Positions 34,798 to 45,500 of a DNA stretch of 64,000 nt are shown here, one piece after another. Source of the stretch: Glebionis coronaria (lineage: Eukaryota > Streptophyta > Magnoliopsida > Asterales > Asteraceae); NCBI GenBank assembly GCA_025667525.1, contig CM046876.1, positions 482,380,557-482,444,556 of the forward strand, in the 5' to 3' direction. The notes under the pieces were generated by a model. The model made no database searches. It was given only the letters and a program-made list of their open reading frames with translations, and was not told where the DNA came from. The number at the start of each line of letters is the position of its first letter. The stretch's first letter is position 1. The translations under genes were made by a program, and so were the position numbers.

Positions 34798-35120
34798 TGA
34801 AGGCCTACGAATTCTAAGGATTTGGTAATGGATGGATTAGATCTATGGATTTGGTGGAAGAGATGGGGAAGAAGGAGATTAGGTGTAGAGAGAGAAAGGA
34901 GAGGGAAGAAAAGTAGAGAGAGAAAGTGATTAGATTAATGATAAGTGTGAAAATGAATGAACTAACCAACCCCTCCTAACATGCTAGGAGGGGTATATAT
35001 ATAGCCCACCCTACATGTGGGCTATATGGACTATACATTACTAAGTGGACCACGAGCCCATTACATAATTATCGTTGGAGCGACCGATCCTTCATAAATA
35101 CGTAAAACGTATTTCCAACA
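34798..35120 (-). repeat. E4 3' LTR
   Basis: 323 bp, identical to 43497-43819. It contains a TATA-like run flanked by two hairpins (CCCCTCCTA/TAGGAGGGG at 34970-34993 and ATAGCCCAC/GTGGGCTAT at 35001-35025), and a purine-rich half (AGAGAGAGAAAGGAGAGGG). Confidence 0.95.
34994..35003 (-). promoter_or_regulatory. TATA-like box of E4 LTR
   Basis: CTATATATATACC in sense, lying between two strong inverted repeats. It is present in both LTRs. Confidence 0.5.
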
Positions 35121-35255
35121 ATCTCCCCCTAAGGGAGGTCGCTCCAAGTTACAAAGTTCTAAATATTCTATGGCTCGTGATCTATGCTAATAATGATGTG
35201 ACCGAGACTTTCTTTGGGAAAATACATTTCCAACAATCTCCCCCTAAGGGAGGTC
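35113..35255 (-). other. E4 polypurine tract, duplicated 115 bp apart
   Basis: The tract beside the LTR reads CCCTTAGGGGGAGATTG in sense. A 28-bp segment covering the LTR end and this tract (35113-35140) is repeated exactly at 35228-35255. The inner copy is a remnant of a former junction or a second potential priming site. Confidence 0.75.
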
Positions 35256-37423
35256 ACACCATTTTACAAAATCTTAAACCTAGCATACTATGCTTGAGTC
35301 TTTGATCTTGTTCTTGTGAATATGCTTGATGTGATCTTTGACTTTAGTCCTTGAGCATGTTTCCTTGCCTTGACCTTGTGCATTCATCACTTGTGAAATT
35401 TGCCTCTTGGTGACTTCATGTTCCACATACTTATACCTTTAAATTCTTGAAAGCTTCAGAGTTTGATACAGCGGAAGACTTGACCTTCAGACTTTCTTGA
35501 ATTTGTTGAAGTGCTAAGTGTATGTAGTATAAGCATGTGGTGACGACTTCTTCTGGATTGTACACCGCAATGCCACCTTCTTGTTACGCTGCATAAGACA
35601 GTTAGCAACAACCAATATACACGGATGAAATGGCCTTGAACATTTCATTCTAATTCGGTAGCATTTTACCTCCGGTCGGTGAAGACCGTTGGACGATATT
35701 AAATATCGTACTTGTGGCAGGTAGTTTCAATAAAGAACCTCCTTGACAAGATTTCGCGGGTAAACCCGTTCTCTTTACTCGACCGTCCAAAGCTGACTGC
35801 GAACGTAAAGAGTGAATCATTTGGATAATATTATCCGCATGATTTGAAGCCGTCAATTCATGTTCCTGGAACAAGTGAAGTTCAATTAAGAACCGCACCA
35901 TCGTTGCTTTCCAGTTGTCACTAGCTTGATTCATATAGAATCTTGCAAGTTACCTACCAAGTGCTGTTTGATGTTAACACTAGAAGGATTTCCACTCGTC
36001 ACTGTGATCAATAAAGAGTCACTCTGAGTGTTCTGGCAAGATCATATGATAATGCGTAGAGGCCTGGAACGTGTTTAAATTCATTTAAGACTTAAACCAC
36101 TGTTGCTTTCCAGTTATCACAAGTTTGATTCATAAAGAATCGCACAAGTCACCTACCATGAGCTTTTTGATATTCGCTCAAGAAGGATTTCCATCTTCAT
36201 TGTAAATACTTTCGTATTACTCGGATGTTCAGGCAATATCATGAAGATTTTGCGTAGGACTCTTAAGATCTTTCTTACTTTTCACAGTGTGTGAAGAAGC
36301 AAGGAAATATGAAAGTGTGTCCTAATAAGATATTTGATGATCTCAAATGGCTCTAGACTCGATCGTGCATTTTGGATTTTAGTGATCGGAGGCTGGAGAG
36401 GAGTGCCACCTTTTCAATACCAATTTATTCGGAGTGAATAAATCAATAGATAATGTGTTGTCTCCGTGTGATTAAAACAAATATCTTTTAAGAGATATTT
36501 GAGTTAGCTGGGAAGGGTTGTGCATTGCATCACTGGGTCCATGATGTCTTTCTTCAATACCGAGAATCATTAGCAAAAATGACCTCAATAGCATATGTAT
36601 TGACCCGGTTTCTGCCTAAAGTTGTAAGGAGGGCTTCTTTCTTTACACCCTTTATCTTTACAATTCTTTTTCATTCTTCAACCCCCTTCAATGCTTACCA
36701 ATACGTCATCACTAGCACCTTGTTGTGATTGTTCCAGTGCTAGCTTAAGTACTTGGTCGGCATTCAGCTACATTCACATTCTTTCTCCATCTTTCCTAAG
36801 GACTACTATTTCTAGCTATGGAATGTCCTTGGGAAGATTCCTCCGGTTCTAGAGAAATCATTGGACTTTAACCTATCCTACCATCCTTATGTCACCACAA
36901 TCTTCACCGTCGTGAATAGAGATGTTTTGGGTAAGTGTATGTCACCATGAAATCCATTTTGAAATGCAAATCCATTTTGCTCCCCCTTAACATATGCTAC
37001 GATATTCGAAAACATTTCGCACATGTCGGGATGAGCTAACACGTTAAGTCAAACCATTTGTGATTAATCATATCCCATATTAAATCACTTTTGCTCCCCC
37101 ATATTAAAAATATTAACCCAATCGATGTTTTTAATATCAATTGATTTAATAGCATTTTAAGAAAATTTGGGAAGAAAAATGCAAATCCAATTATCTTCAT
37201 GAATTTAACAAGCTCCCCCTCAAATTAATGAGGGTGTACTTGAACCGTAAATTAAATACCTTTTAAACACAAGTGTAAGGTATTTATTACGTGCAAAGAT
37301 CAGATATAATAATGAATTCACAAGATTAGCAATGTACGAGGTTGGACCTGAATAATGGAGAACAGCATATGAAAGAAGCACATGGTTCTTGTTCACGAAT
37401 GTTGGTCACCTCGTCACGTCCCC
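35256..37423 (-). other. E4 3' non-coding region, first part
   Basis: No coding frame in sense. It is rich in inverted repeats: GGATAATATTATCC at 35823 enclosed by AATCAT/ATGATT, CTCTTTAC/GTAAAGAG at about 35,771 and 35,805, and ACGATATT/AATATCGT near 35,694. Two diverged copies of a roughly 200-bp unit are present, both containing 'GTTGCTTTCCAGTT.TCAC' (near 35,903 and 36,105) and 'AGAAGGATTTCCA' (near 35,981 and 36,182). Confidence 0.6.
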
Positions 37424-38604
37424 GAGAAAATTAATTCCCGTTGTTGAGTCAAAGCTTTCCGGTGAAATGCTTGACTTGATTATGAAAAGCGGGTTGCTAT
37501 CTAAAATAATAGCAAACCATATAGAGCATGTTTTAAAATCTTTTAAACTTCTGCTCGAACTTTATTTACAACCCCGTGTCATTATTGAATGACATTTCTA
37601 GGTTCGTAAATATTATCGATTCCAGAAGACATGCTCGTTTTATCAAAACTTTTTTTGAACACACAATTTTGAAAGATTTAGAAAAACCTTTTGAGAAATT
37701 CTTGAAAAAAAAAATTGTGTTCAAAGTTTTGAAAAAACAATTACTTGAGCTTAAGATGTTGAATATCTTAAAAGCGAGCTCAGGTCCGAGAAGTTGTAAA
37801 CTTCCCGTTGTTAAGGATAAGTTTATCATCGGCGATAAACTTTCCTTTTATCTGAAGAACGAGTCCTAAGCTGACATTTACTTAGAAGTCGTGTTCATGA
37901 GCTTGAAAACTTTGACTGTTTTAACGGAAAGCTCATGACCGAGAAAGGTTAATTTCTCGTTACGAGGAAAAGTTCTCTTAGTTAAAAGATACACTTTCCT
38001 TTCTGAGCTTAAAACTTCGAATGTTTTAAGACAAGCTCATGACCGAGAAAATTGAATTTCTCGTTATGAGGATAAGTTTATCATTAATGATAAACTTTCC
38101 TTTATGTGAAGTTCGAGTTACAGTCTGACATTTAACTGTAAGTCATTGTGCATGAGCTTAAAAACTTTGAATGTTTTCGATATAAGCTCATTCCCGAGAA
38201 AAATTAATTTCTCGTTGTAAGGATAAGTTTATCATCGGCGATAAACTTTCCTGCCTTTGAAGAACGGGTTATAGACTGTCATTTATCTATAAACCTTATA
38301 CACGAGCTTAAAACCTTTGAATGGTTTTAGGATAAGCTCGTGTCCGAGAAAACTTAATTTCTCGTTTTGAGGGTAAGTTATCGTTGCGTGGATAAACTTC
38401 CCTGTCTCTGAAGTCCGGGTCGTCGTCTGTCATTTAACGAGGAGCCATAATGCATGAGCTTAAAAACTTGGAATGTTTTTTATATAAGCTCATGCCCGAG
38501 AAAAATGAATTTCTCGTTTTTAGGATAAGTTTATCATCGGCGATAAACTTTCCTTTCTTTGATGAGCGAGTTATAGTCTGTGATGTGACTATAAGTCCTT
38601 GTTT
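37424..38604 (-). repeat. Tandem array of ~150-bp units with four hairpins each
   Basis: Clear units start at 37747, 37899, 38005 (after a short 106-bp unit), 38154, 38304 and 38456; more degenerate hairpins extend left to 37424. Each unit has A: CATGAGCTTAAAAC/GTTTT..AAGCTCATG; B: CGAGAAA/TTTCTCG; C: AGGATAAGTTTATC/GATAAACTTTCCT; D: a stem around TCTGACATTTA. D arms differ between units yet pair: CTAAG/CTTAG, TTACAGT/ACTGTAA, TTATAGA/TCTATAA, TTATAGT/ACTATAA. A and C show single compensated changes in the 38304 unit (CACGAG/CTCGTG; AGGG/CCCT). Confidence 0.9.
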
Positions 38605-38609
38605 GCAGC

Positions 38610-40811
38610 TTAACCATGAATCCCCTGAGACATTTGTTTCTCTGATATCTGCTTCTTCAGCAACCAAACTCTAAGAGTGTCCTTAGTTGAACGGTACACA
38701 ACGATTGGACCGCTTCGTTCTTTTGGAACATCAACTTTGGTACCTGCAATCTCATTAGGAATTTGCATGCTTTGACGTGGGTTAGCGATATCAATTATAG
38801 AAGCACGTGGGGGTTCACAGTTTGCTTTACTTGTGTCAGAGGTGGCCTGAGGGGATGATTCACTTGTCTTAGTTGGCAAACGTTTCCTTTTATAGAAAAT
38901 CTTAAGTTCAAGCTTAAGTGATGTATCATCCTTTGCAATTTCCTCCCTAGTAGTCTTCGTAGAATCAGAGACTATCCTAGTTAAAGGGCACTCGTTTCCT
39001 ACAAGAGTAAAAGTTCTACCAGTGGGGCGCCAAACTTTACCAAAGGGTTTGATTTTAGCTATCCACTGGGACTTAATTCTAGCACGGGAGTTCACCTCAT
39101 CAAATAATTTCTTGACACAAGCATCATGATTTGCCGTAAAGACACATTTTCTACATGTTTTACAAGTAGCATATTTCATGTCTGAATAATTCCTAGATGA
39201 TTGATCGATGCTCCTAGAAGATGGCATGCTACGGTTAGCAGTGTTGGGTAATCTAGAAGGCATCTGACTAGGTTGGACAGTGCTATCTCTTACATGTGTC
39301 TTTTGAATAGCTTCCCTTTGACCAGATTTATGGCGCACATCATTTGAACTAGTTCTAGACGTGTTCATTGAACTATTCTTAGGGAAATTAGAGGCAATCA
39401 TATGATTTGGTCTTGCTAAAGCTGGAGTGATCACATTGGGCCTAGTAGCTGGAGTGACTGATCTAATAAGATGAACCAAATCAACTTGGGAGGCAAACCG
39501 CGGTCTCGAGGATTGTGGTCGCTCGGATCTAAATGCAGTAGGTTGTCTGACAGTCGGTTGTCTGACGAACTGATTTGTAGGCGGTTTCCCCAAGATTGAT
39601 GGTTTTTCAAGCTTAGTGTCCACACTAGGTCCTTTACTTTTCCTTAACTCGTTTTTCAACGCAGCTATAGCAAAAACCTTTTCCTGTAATTGGGCCTTTA
39701 ATGTTTCATTTTCTTTGAGCACGTTATCTTGGGATGCCAACTTAGATTCAAGCAGTTGAATTTGTTTCAAAAGATTATCCTTTTCAGCTTTAGAATCTAA
39801 AACAGTTTGATCCAATTTTCTTTCAAGAACAACGTTTGATTTTTCAAGTTTTTCAAAGTATGTTTCAAATTTGACCGTTTTCTTAGAAAATTCAAGTTTG
39901 GCATCCTCAAGATCTTTTGATTGTTGAGCTACAATTGTTTCGAGCTCTCTAATCTTGGAATCAGAAGCAATCAATGAAGCAGTTATAGGATAATTATCAT
40001 GATGTTTAGCATTCTGAACAATCTCTCCCCCATTATGACGTACATCGGATGAATCAGAAGTGGTATTGCTATCACTCGTTTCCATCCCATGTTTGTCATA
40101 ATTAGGTTCAGAATTCTCAATATGCAGCATATCATCAGCATATACATCATAAACCACATTACATTGTACCATGTTTGCAGGCTCTGCGTCATAAATGGGT
40201 AAGGTGTCATCAAAAGAAATCTCGTGAACATTCCCTGACGTGCCACTGGCATCATGTTGTCCTCCTGATTCGGTGCTCTTGCCATCGTTAGGCTCCAAGT
40301 TGTCAACCGTATGACCATTCTCTTCTTGCATCTGTGTCATTGATTCTTGCACTCCATTATCATATGCTTGCTGAAGTTGTGATCTTTGATAAATCGAAGA
40401 CGAGACCGATGTCATGAGTTTCAAAATTGTATCACGGAAAGCTCTAAACTCGGTATGTGTATCGCGAAGAAATGATTGGCAAAGCACTAAACTTTCAGGC
40501 ATGATGATATTGAATTGGAGGAAAGGCGTGAGTTGTGTCACAAGAGTCTTGTATGCAAGTGCCGATGCAGAGTGATTAAAGTTGTCACGGTTGAGTTGCT
40601 CGGCGAGTTCGGTCAAAGTGGTGAAAAGTGAGTCGATGAATATATGACGATCTTGTCCAAAGATTTTCACAAATTCGCTCCCTCCTTGAAGGCGTGAAAG
40701 AGTGACTAGATGATATTGAAGCATTTGAAATGAATTTATACCACTTTCTTTAGCTTTGTCGTGCATTCGATGCAAGTCTCCCTTTTTAAGTGTCGAATTT
40801 ACCGATTCCAT
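38610..40811 (-). CDS. E4 gag-like protein, chimeric
   Basis: The only substantial ORF of E4, ~733 residues from the first ATG at 40811 (a longer frame starts with a TTG at 40859). The N-terminal 170 residues contain a helical segment I do not recognise (SEFVKIFGQDRHIFIDSLF). An acidic low-complexity part follows, then a long coiled coil (DSKIRELETIVAQQSKDLED to about residue 410) and a Ser/Arg/Pro-rich stretch. The C-terminal part matches the end of Asteraceae copia gag proteins as I remember them: a Cys/His cluster CKTCRKCVFTANHDAC, FDEVNSRARIKSQW, VWRPTGRTF and LRVWLLKKQ. It has no stops or frameshifts. It probably packages the E4 RNA; that is inferred. Confidence 0.7.
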   Translation of the reverse strand: MESVNSTLKKGDLHRMHDKAKESGINSFQMLQYHLVTLSRLQGGSEFVKIFGQDRHIFIDSLFTTLTELAEQLNRDNFNHSASALAYKTLVTQLTPFLQFNIIMPESLVLCQSFLRDTHTEFRAFRDTILKLMTSVSSSIYQRSQLQQAYDNGVQESMTQMQEENGHTVDNLEPNDGKSTESGGQHDASGTSGNVHEISFDDTLPIYDAEPANMVQCNVVYDVYADDMLHIENSEPNYDKHGMETSDSNTTSDSSDVRHNGGEIVQNAKHHDNYPITASLIASDSKIRELETIVAQQSKDLEDAKLEFSKKTVKFETYFEKLEKSNVVLERKLDQTVLDSKAEKDNLLKQIQLLESKLASQDNVLKENETLKAQLQEKVFAIAALKNELRKSKGPSVDTKLEKPSILGKPPTNQFVRQPTVRQPTAFRSERPQSSRPRFASQVDLVHLIRSVTPATRPNVITPALARPNHMIASNFPKNSSMNTSRTSSNDVRHKSGQREAIQKTHVRDSTVQPSQMPSRLPNTANRSMPSSRSIDQSSRNYSDMKYATCKTCRKCVFTANHDACVKKLFDEVNSRARIKSQWIAKIKPFGKVWRPTGRTFTLVGNECPLTRIVSDSTKTTREEIAKDDTSLKLELKIFYKRKRLPTKTSESSPQATSDTSKANCEPPRASIIDIANPRQSMQIPNEIAGTKVDVPKERSGPIVVYRSTKDTLRVWLLKKQISEKQMSQGIHG

Positions 40812-43480
40812 TGAAGATCGAGGAAATTCGATTTGACTCAAAAGATGTTGTCGGCTCAAACGATTATGAATTAAACCCGATCAAAAATCTGTAGTCGCTA
40901 AAAATAAAACCCGTCACGTTGACTCGTCACTTTGTCTTCAAATCCGACCACAATAACTTTTAATCCGGCAAATGTTTTTCCACAGTAACTTTTAAAAATA
41001 CCCGCCTCGACACGATTTGCCAAAAATTAATAAACAAAATATACGAAACAAAAAATATAAAAGTGACAAAAATACAAAATTTTAATTTAACTAAAAATAA
41101 AAAATAAAATGTGATATTTTAAAATGGAAAATAAAATAAGAGAAATAAAAAATAACTTTTAAAGATAGGAAAATAAAAGTAAAAGTAAAAGTAAAACAAA
41201 CTTGTGACACAAAATTTTTTTTTTTTTTAAATTAGTTAACTAAAAATAGAAAATTAAAAAAATCTGATATTAAAAAAAAAACGTTATATAGATACGTTTG
41301 ACAAAAAAACATGTCCTAAAATAAGCTTCCCTTGTTTTCTCCGTCGAACCACAACACGTGGACCAATAAACTTCTTTCAACCGCCCCACTTACTTCTTGT
41401 TTTCTCCGCCTAGATAAGATATACGTTTTCTTGTTTGACTAAATCACACCCACCAAAAACACACTCTTCTCTCCTCCGTCTGATTTCTTCTCTCTCCCAC
41501 CTAAATCTAAACTCTCTCTCTCACACAAAGAAACAGTAACTAAAGCAGCCTCCTTTTCACAATCAAACCAGATCACAATCTCAAAACTAAATTCAATTCA
41601 TACATCACCTGATCTTATTCCATCGAAATCATAAACAATGATATAACCCAGTCATCAAGAATACCCACCGAAGGAACTCCAAGAAAGTTAAACCAGAAAC
41701 TCCAATAGCAGCAACTTCAAGATCGTGTAAAGACGGTCTCGGGTAGGTTCTTTAAAATTTAACGTGTTTGTTGAGTAATTGAGTCTCTCTTCTTCTGTAG
41801 CGTCTTTCTAATGAGGTCTGGGGTTGAGTGATGTGTGAGGGGTGTGTACGTGACGAGGGTGGGTCGAGGGTGATTGTGAGTCGAGGATGAATCGGTGGTG
41901 GGTTGGTGTGGAGTCAGTTATGAGTGTGTCTCGGCTAGCTTTTGTTGTGTCGAGTGTAAAATAGTTTTGTGAGTCTGTCAAAAGAAAACGTTGAGTCTGG
42001 TGTCCGAGAGATGAGATTGAAGGAGGGTGTTGGTTTTGGGTCGAGAGTGTGTCGAGAGGGTGTGAGGCTGGGGATGATTGGTTTTGAGTCGGGATTAAAA
42101 AAAAAAAAAAAAAAACGAGAGAAGTCTTGGTTAGAGTTGTTTAGAGTCGGTTCGAGGGAGATTTGTTGCGAGGGAGAATTAGTGAGTTGGGTGTCGAGTC
42201 TGGTGAGGGAGGAGGATGTCGAGTCTGGTGTGAGAGACGGGAGTTGGGATAGGAGGGTTTTGAGTGTTCGAGAGATGAGAGTCGAGTGGGATCTGTGTTG
42301 ATTTTGTGAGTCGGGAGTGAGGGGTCTGTGAGATTTGGTTTGAGATGGTGGGGAGGTGTCGAGGGTGGGTAAACGTGAGTTTGAGTAGTTGCTTGAGTCG
42401 AAGTCGGTTTGGGTGTGAGGGTGTCGGGATTAGAGTCGGTTTGGGTTAGAGTCGGTTTGGGTTAGAGTCGGTTTGGGTGTGAGGGTGTCGGGGTTAAGAG
42501 TGAGTCGTAACAGTAATGGTTTGGGTGTGAGGTGGATGTCGTAACAGTAACAGTAAGTGTGATGTGTTGTCCAAGCAGAGTTCGAGTCGAATGAGAGTCC
42601 TATTCGGAACTTTTCCTATTCGGAACATTTCCTATTCGGAACATTTCCTATTCGGAACTTTTCCTATTCGGAACTTTTCCTATTCGGAACTTTTCCTATT
42701 CGGAACTTTTCCTATTCGGAACTTTTCCTATGCGGAACTTTTTGTCTATGCGGAACTTTTTGTCTCTGCGGAACTTTTTGTCTATTCGGAACTTTTTGTC
42801 TATGCGGAACTTTTTGTCTATGCGGAACTTTTTGTCTATGCGGAACTTTTTGTCTATTCGGAACTTTTTTGTCTATTCGGAAAAAAATCGGAAAGACGGA
42901 AATCAGACAACGGGATGGATCAAACCGGACTGATGACACTTGACAGATTTGGACTGAAAACTTTGGATCAAAAACTGATAACTATGGACTGATGACAGTA
43001 TTGGACAAATTGACAAATATGGACTGTTATGAAAACTCGGACAAAGATGGACCAATGGACAAACAAGAAAAAGAAGACTGATTAAAAAAATTGATTAAAA
43101 AAAATAACTGAATAAAAAAGAATTAAAAAAGAGACTGAGTAAAAAAGGATTAAAAAAAAATGTGATTATATAAAAAAAAACTGATTATTAAAAAAGAAAA
43201 ACTGATTTAAAAAAATTTAATAAAACTAGATGATTTAAAAATTGATAAACCTGATAATAAAAAAACCGATAATAAAAACTGATTGTAAAAAAAAACCTAC
43301 GTAAAAAATAAAACTGATAAAAAAATAAAAAAATTAATAAAAATGTATAAAAAAATTGATAAAAAAATTGATCAAAAAATTGATCGAATGATAGAAAAGA
43401 TGGATAAAAAATAAGAAAAGAAAGGATTTTTACCACCAAATCAAAAGATAAAAAATAAGCAAATCCTAAGATTCAACCAT
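40812..43480 (-). other. E4 long leader between primer binding site and gag
   Basis: About 2.7 kb without a coding frame in sense. From the right: A-rich low complexity (43,080-43,400), the CGGAAC minisatellite (42,597-42,885), G/T-rich degenerate repeats (41,800-42,560, including GTTAGAGTCGGTTTGG three or four times at 42,430-42,480), a CT-rich stretch that looks like a plant 5' untranslated region on the opposite strand (41,450-41,560), and A-rich DNA to the gag start. Confidence 0.6.
42597..42885. repeat. Two-block minisatellite in E4 leader, 16-bp and 18-bp units
   Basis: Eight copies of CCTATTCGGAACTTTT (16 bp, 42,599-42,727) are followed by about nine copies of CTATGCGGAACTTTTTGT (18 bp). 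The two blocks share TATKCGGAACTTTT. Both strands have open frames through the array because the unit carries no stop. They are repeat artefacts. Confidence 0.92.
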
Positions 43481-43496
43481 GGCTCTTGATACCAAT
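43481..43496 (-). other. E4 primer binding site
   Basis: In sense ATTGGTATCAAGAGCC directly after the 5' LTR; a tRNA-Met type site with TATCAAGAGC in place of TATCAGAGC. Confidence 0.8.
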
Positions 43497-43819
43497 TGAA
43501 GGCCTACGAATTCTAAGGATTTGGTAATGGATGGATTAGATCTATGGATTTGGTGGAAGAGATGGGGAAGAAGGAGATTAGGTGTAGAGAGAGAAAGGAG
43601 AGGGAAGAAAAGTAGAGAGAGAAAGTGATTAGATTAATGATAAGTGTGAAAATGAATGAACTAACCAACCCCTCCTAACATGCTAGGAGGGGTATATATA
43701 TAGCCCACCCTACATGTGGGCTATATGGACTATACATTACTAAGTGGACCACGAGCCCATTACATAATTATCGTTGGAGCGACCGATCCTTCATAAATAC
43801 GTAAAACGTATTTCCAACA
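43497..43819 (-). repeat. E4 5' LTR
   Basis: 323 bp, no difference from the 3' LTR at 34798-35120 in a base-by-base reading. Confidence 0.95.
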
Positions 43820-43824
43820 TCCCA

Positions 43825-45500
43825 TTAATTGGAAGAAGACATTCTCGCTATTCAAAAGTTACTCAACGAGGATCGCATTCCTCCACCTATCCCACAAGAA
43901 GTAACCAATGATGATCCATCCATAGTGAAACCTTCTATAGAGAGTCCACCTAACCTTGAACTTAAGGATATTCCATCCCACCTAGAATATTCTTTCTTAG
44001 AAGGGAAAGACCAATTACCTGTGATCATTGCTAAAGATTTGAAAGAGGATGAGAAAGAAAAACTCATAGAAGTCCTTAAGAAACATAAGCAAGCAATAAC
44101 ATGGAAAATATCCGACATAAGGGGAATTGATCCAAATTTTTGTACACACAAAAGCCTTATGGAGGATGATTACAAACCCGCTATTCAAAGCTAAAGAAGG
44201 GTTAACCCTAAAATCTATGAGGTCATTAAGAAGGAAGTTATCAAACTCCTTGATGCGGGCATGATTTACCCCATTTCCGACTTTCCATGGGTTAGCCCGG
44301 TACATTGTGTTCCTAAGAAGCGTGGAATTACCGTAGTGCCCAATGAGAACAATGAGCTTATTCCTGCTAGACTTGTTACGGGTTGGAGAGTTTGTAACGA
44401 TTATAGGAAGCTCAGTGATGCAACTAGGAAAGATCATTTCCCATTACCTTTTATGGACCAAATGCTTGAACGCTTAGCGGGAAATTAGTACTATTGCTTT
44501 CTAGATGGATTCTCGGGTTATTTTCAAATACCCATTGACCCTAAGGATCAAGAAAAGACCACATTCACTTGTCCCTACGATACATTTTCTTACAAGAGAA
44601 TGCCTTTTGGCTTGTGTAATGCACCGGGGACATTTCAAAGGTGTATGATGGCAATTTTCCATGACATGATTGAGAAAACTATGGAAGTTTTCATGGATGA
44701 TTTCTCAGTTTTTGGAGATTCATTCACTTCTTGTCTCTCCCATTTAGAATGTATGCTTAAGAGGTGTGAAGAAACACGTCTTGTTCTTAATTGGGAGAAG
44801 TGCCATTTCATGGTCAAAGAGGGGATAGTCTTGGGACATAAGATATCCAACAAAGGTTTAGAAGTGGATCGTGCTAAGATAGATGTGATTGCTAAGCTTC
44901 CCCCACCTACCACGGTGAAAGGAGTTAGAAGTTTTTTGGGTCATGCGGGGTTCTATAGACGTTTCATACAAGATTTCTCTAAGATAGCAAGACCGATGAC
45001 CCACCTCTTGGAAAAAGAGGCTCCTTTCATTTTCACCCAAGAGTGTTTGGATTCATTTGAGATACTTAAGGAAAAGTTGACTAAGGCTCCCGTTTTGGTT
45101 TCTCCAAATTGGGATTTGCCTTTTGAGCTTATGTGTGACGCTAGTGATTATTCCGTGGGGGCCGTGTTAGGACAAAGAGTGAATAAGCATTTTCAACCTA
45201 TACACTATGCTAGTAAAACCAAGACGGGTGCTCAATTTCATTATACCACCACGGAGAAAGAATTACTTGCTATAGTCTATGCCTTTGAGAAATTTAGACC
45301 CTATCTTGTGCTATCCAAAACGATAGTGTATACGCATCATTCCGCTCTCAAGTACCTCATGACAAAGCAAGATGCTAAGCCTAGACTTTTGAGATGGGTT
45401 CTATTGCTACAAGAGTTTAAGATAGAGATTCGTGATAAGAAAGGAGCCGAGAATTTAGCGGCGGATCACTTGAGTAGACTTGAGCATCCTTTTCAAGGAG
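43825..45500 (+). pseudogene. pol: E1 reverse transcriptase and RNase H, broken
   Basis: E1 resumes after E4 with a one-base loss near 43,827, then LEEDILAIQKLLN. Motifs: [57 protein letters not shown], the catalytic box FMDDFSVFG and [12 protein letters not shown]. In-frame stops are TAA at 44192 and TAG at 44486. RNase H has [30 protein letters not shown] and ADHLSRLE. Where gypsy RNase H has TDHSAL this copy reads THHSAL, so a catalytic Asp is lost. FMDD in place of YxDD is usual for Athila. Confidence 0.9.

Larger units (their letters stand above)
34798..43819 (-). mobile_element. E4: gag-only LTR retrotransposon (TR-GAG type), very young
   Basis: 9,022 bp inserted in E1 pol with TSD TCCCA. 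The 323-bp LTRs (TGAAGGCC...TTCCAACA) are identical. A tRNA-Met primer binding site is at the right and polypurine tracts are at the left, so sense is the - strand. The single long ORF has a copia-gag-like C-terminal part; there is no protease, integrase or RT. A 2.6-kb leader precedes the ORF and a 3.5-kb non-coding, hairpin-rich region follows it. By structure it is a non-autonomous element with a gag domain that must use enzymes in trans. Confidence 0.9.

Noticed and set aside
42564..42992. A 142-residue open frame with repeated RNFSYSELF-like units on the + strand
   Set aside because: Produced by the 16/18-bp minisatellite, which is open on both strands and antisense to the E4 ORF.
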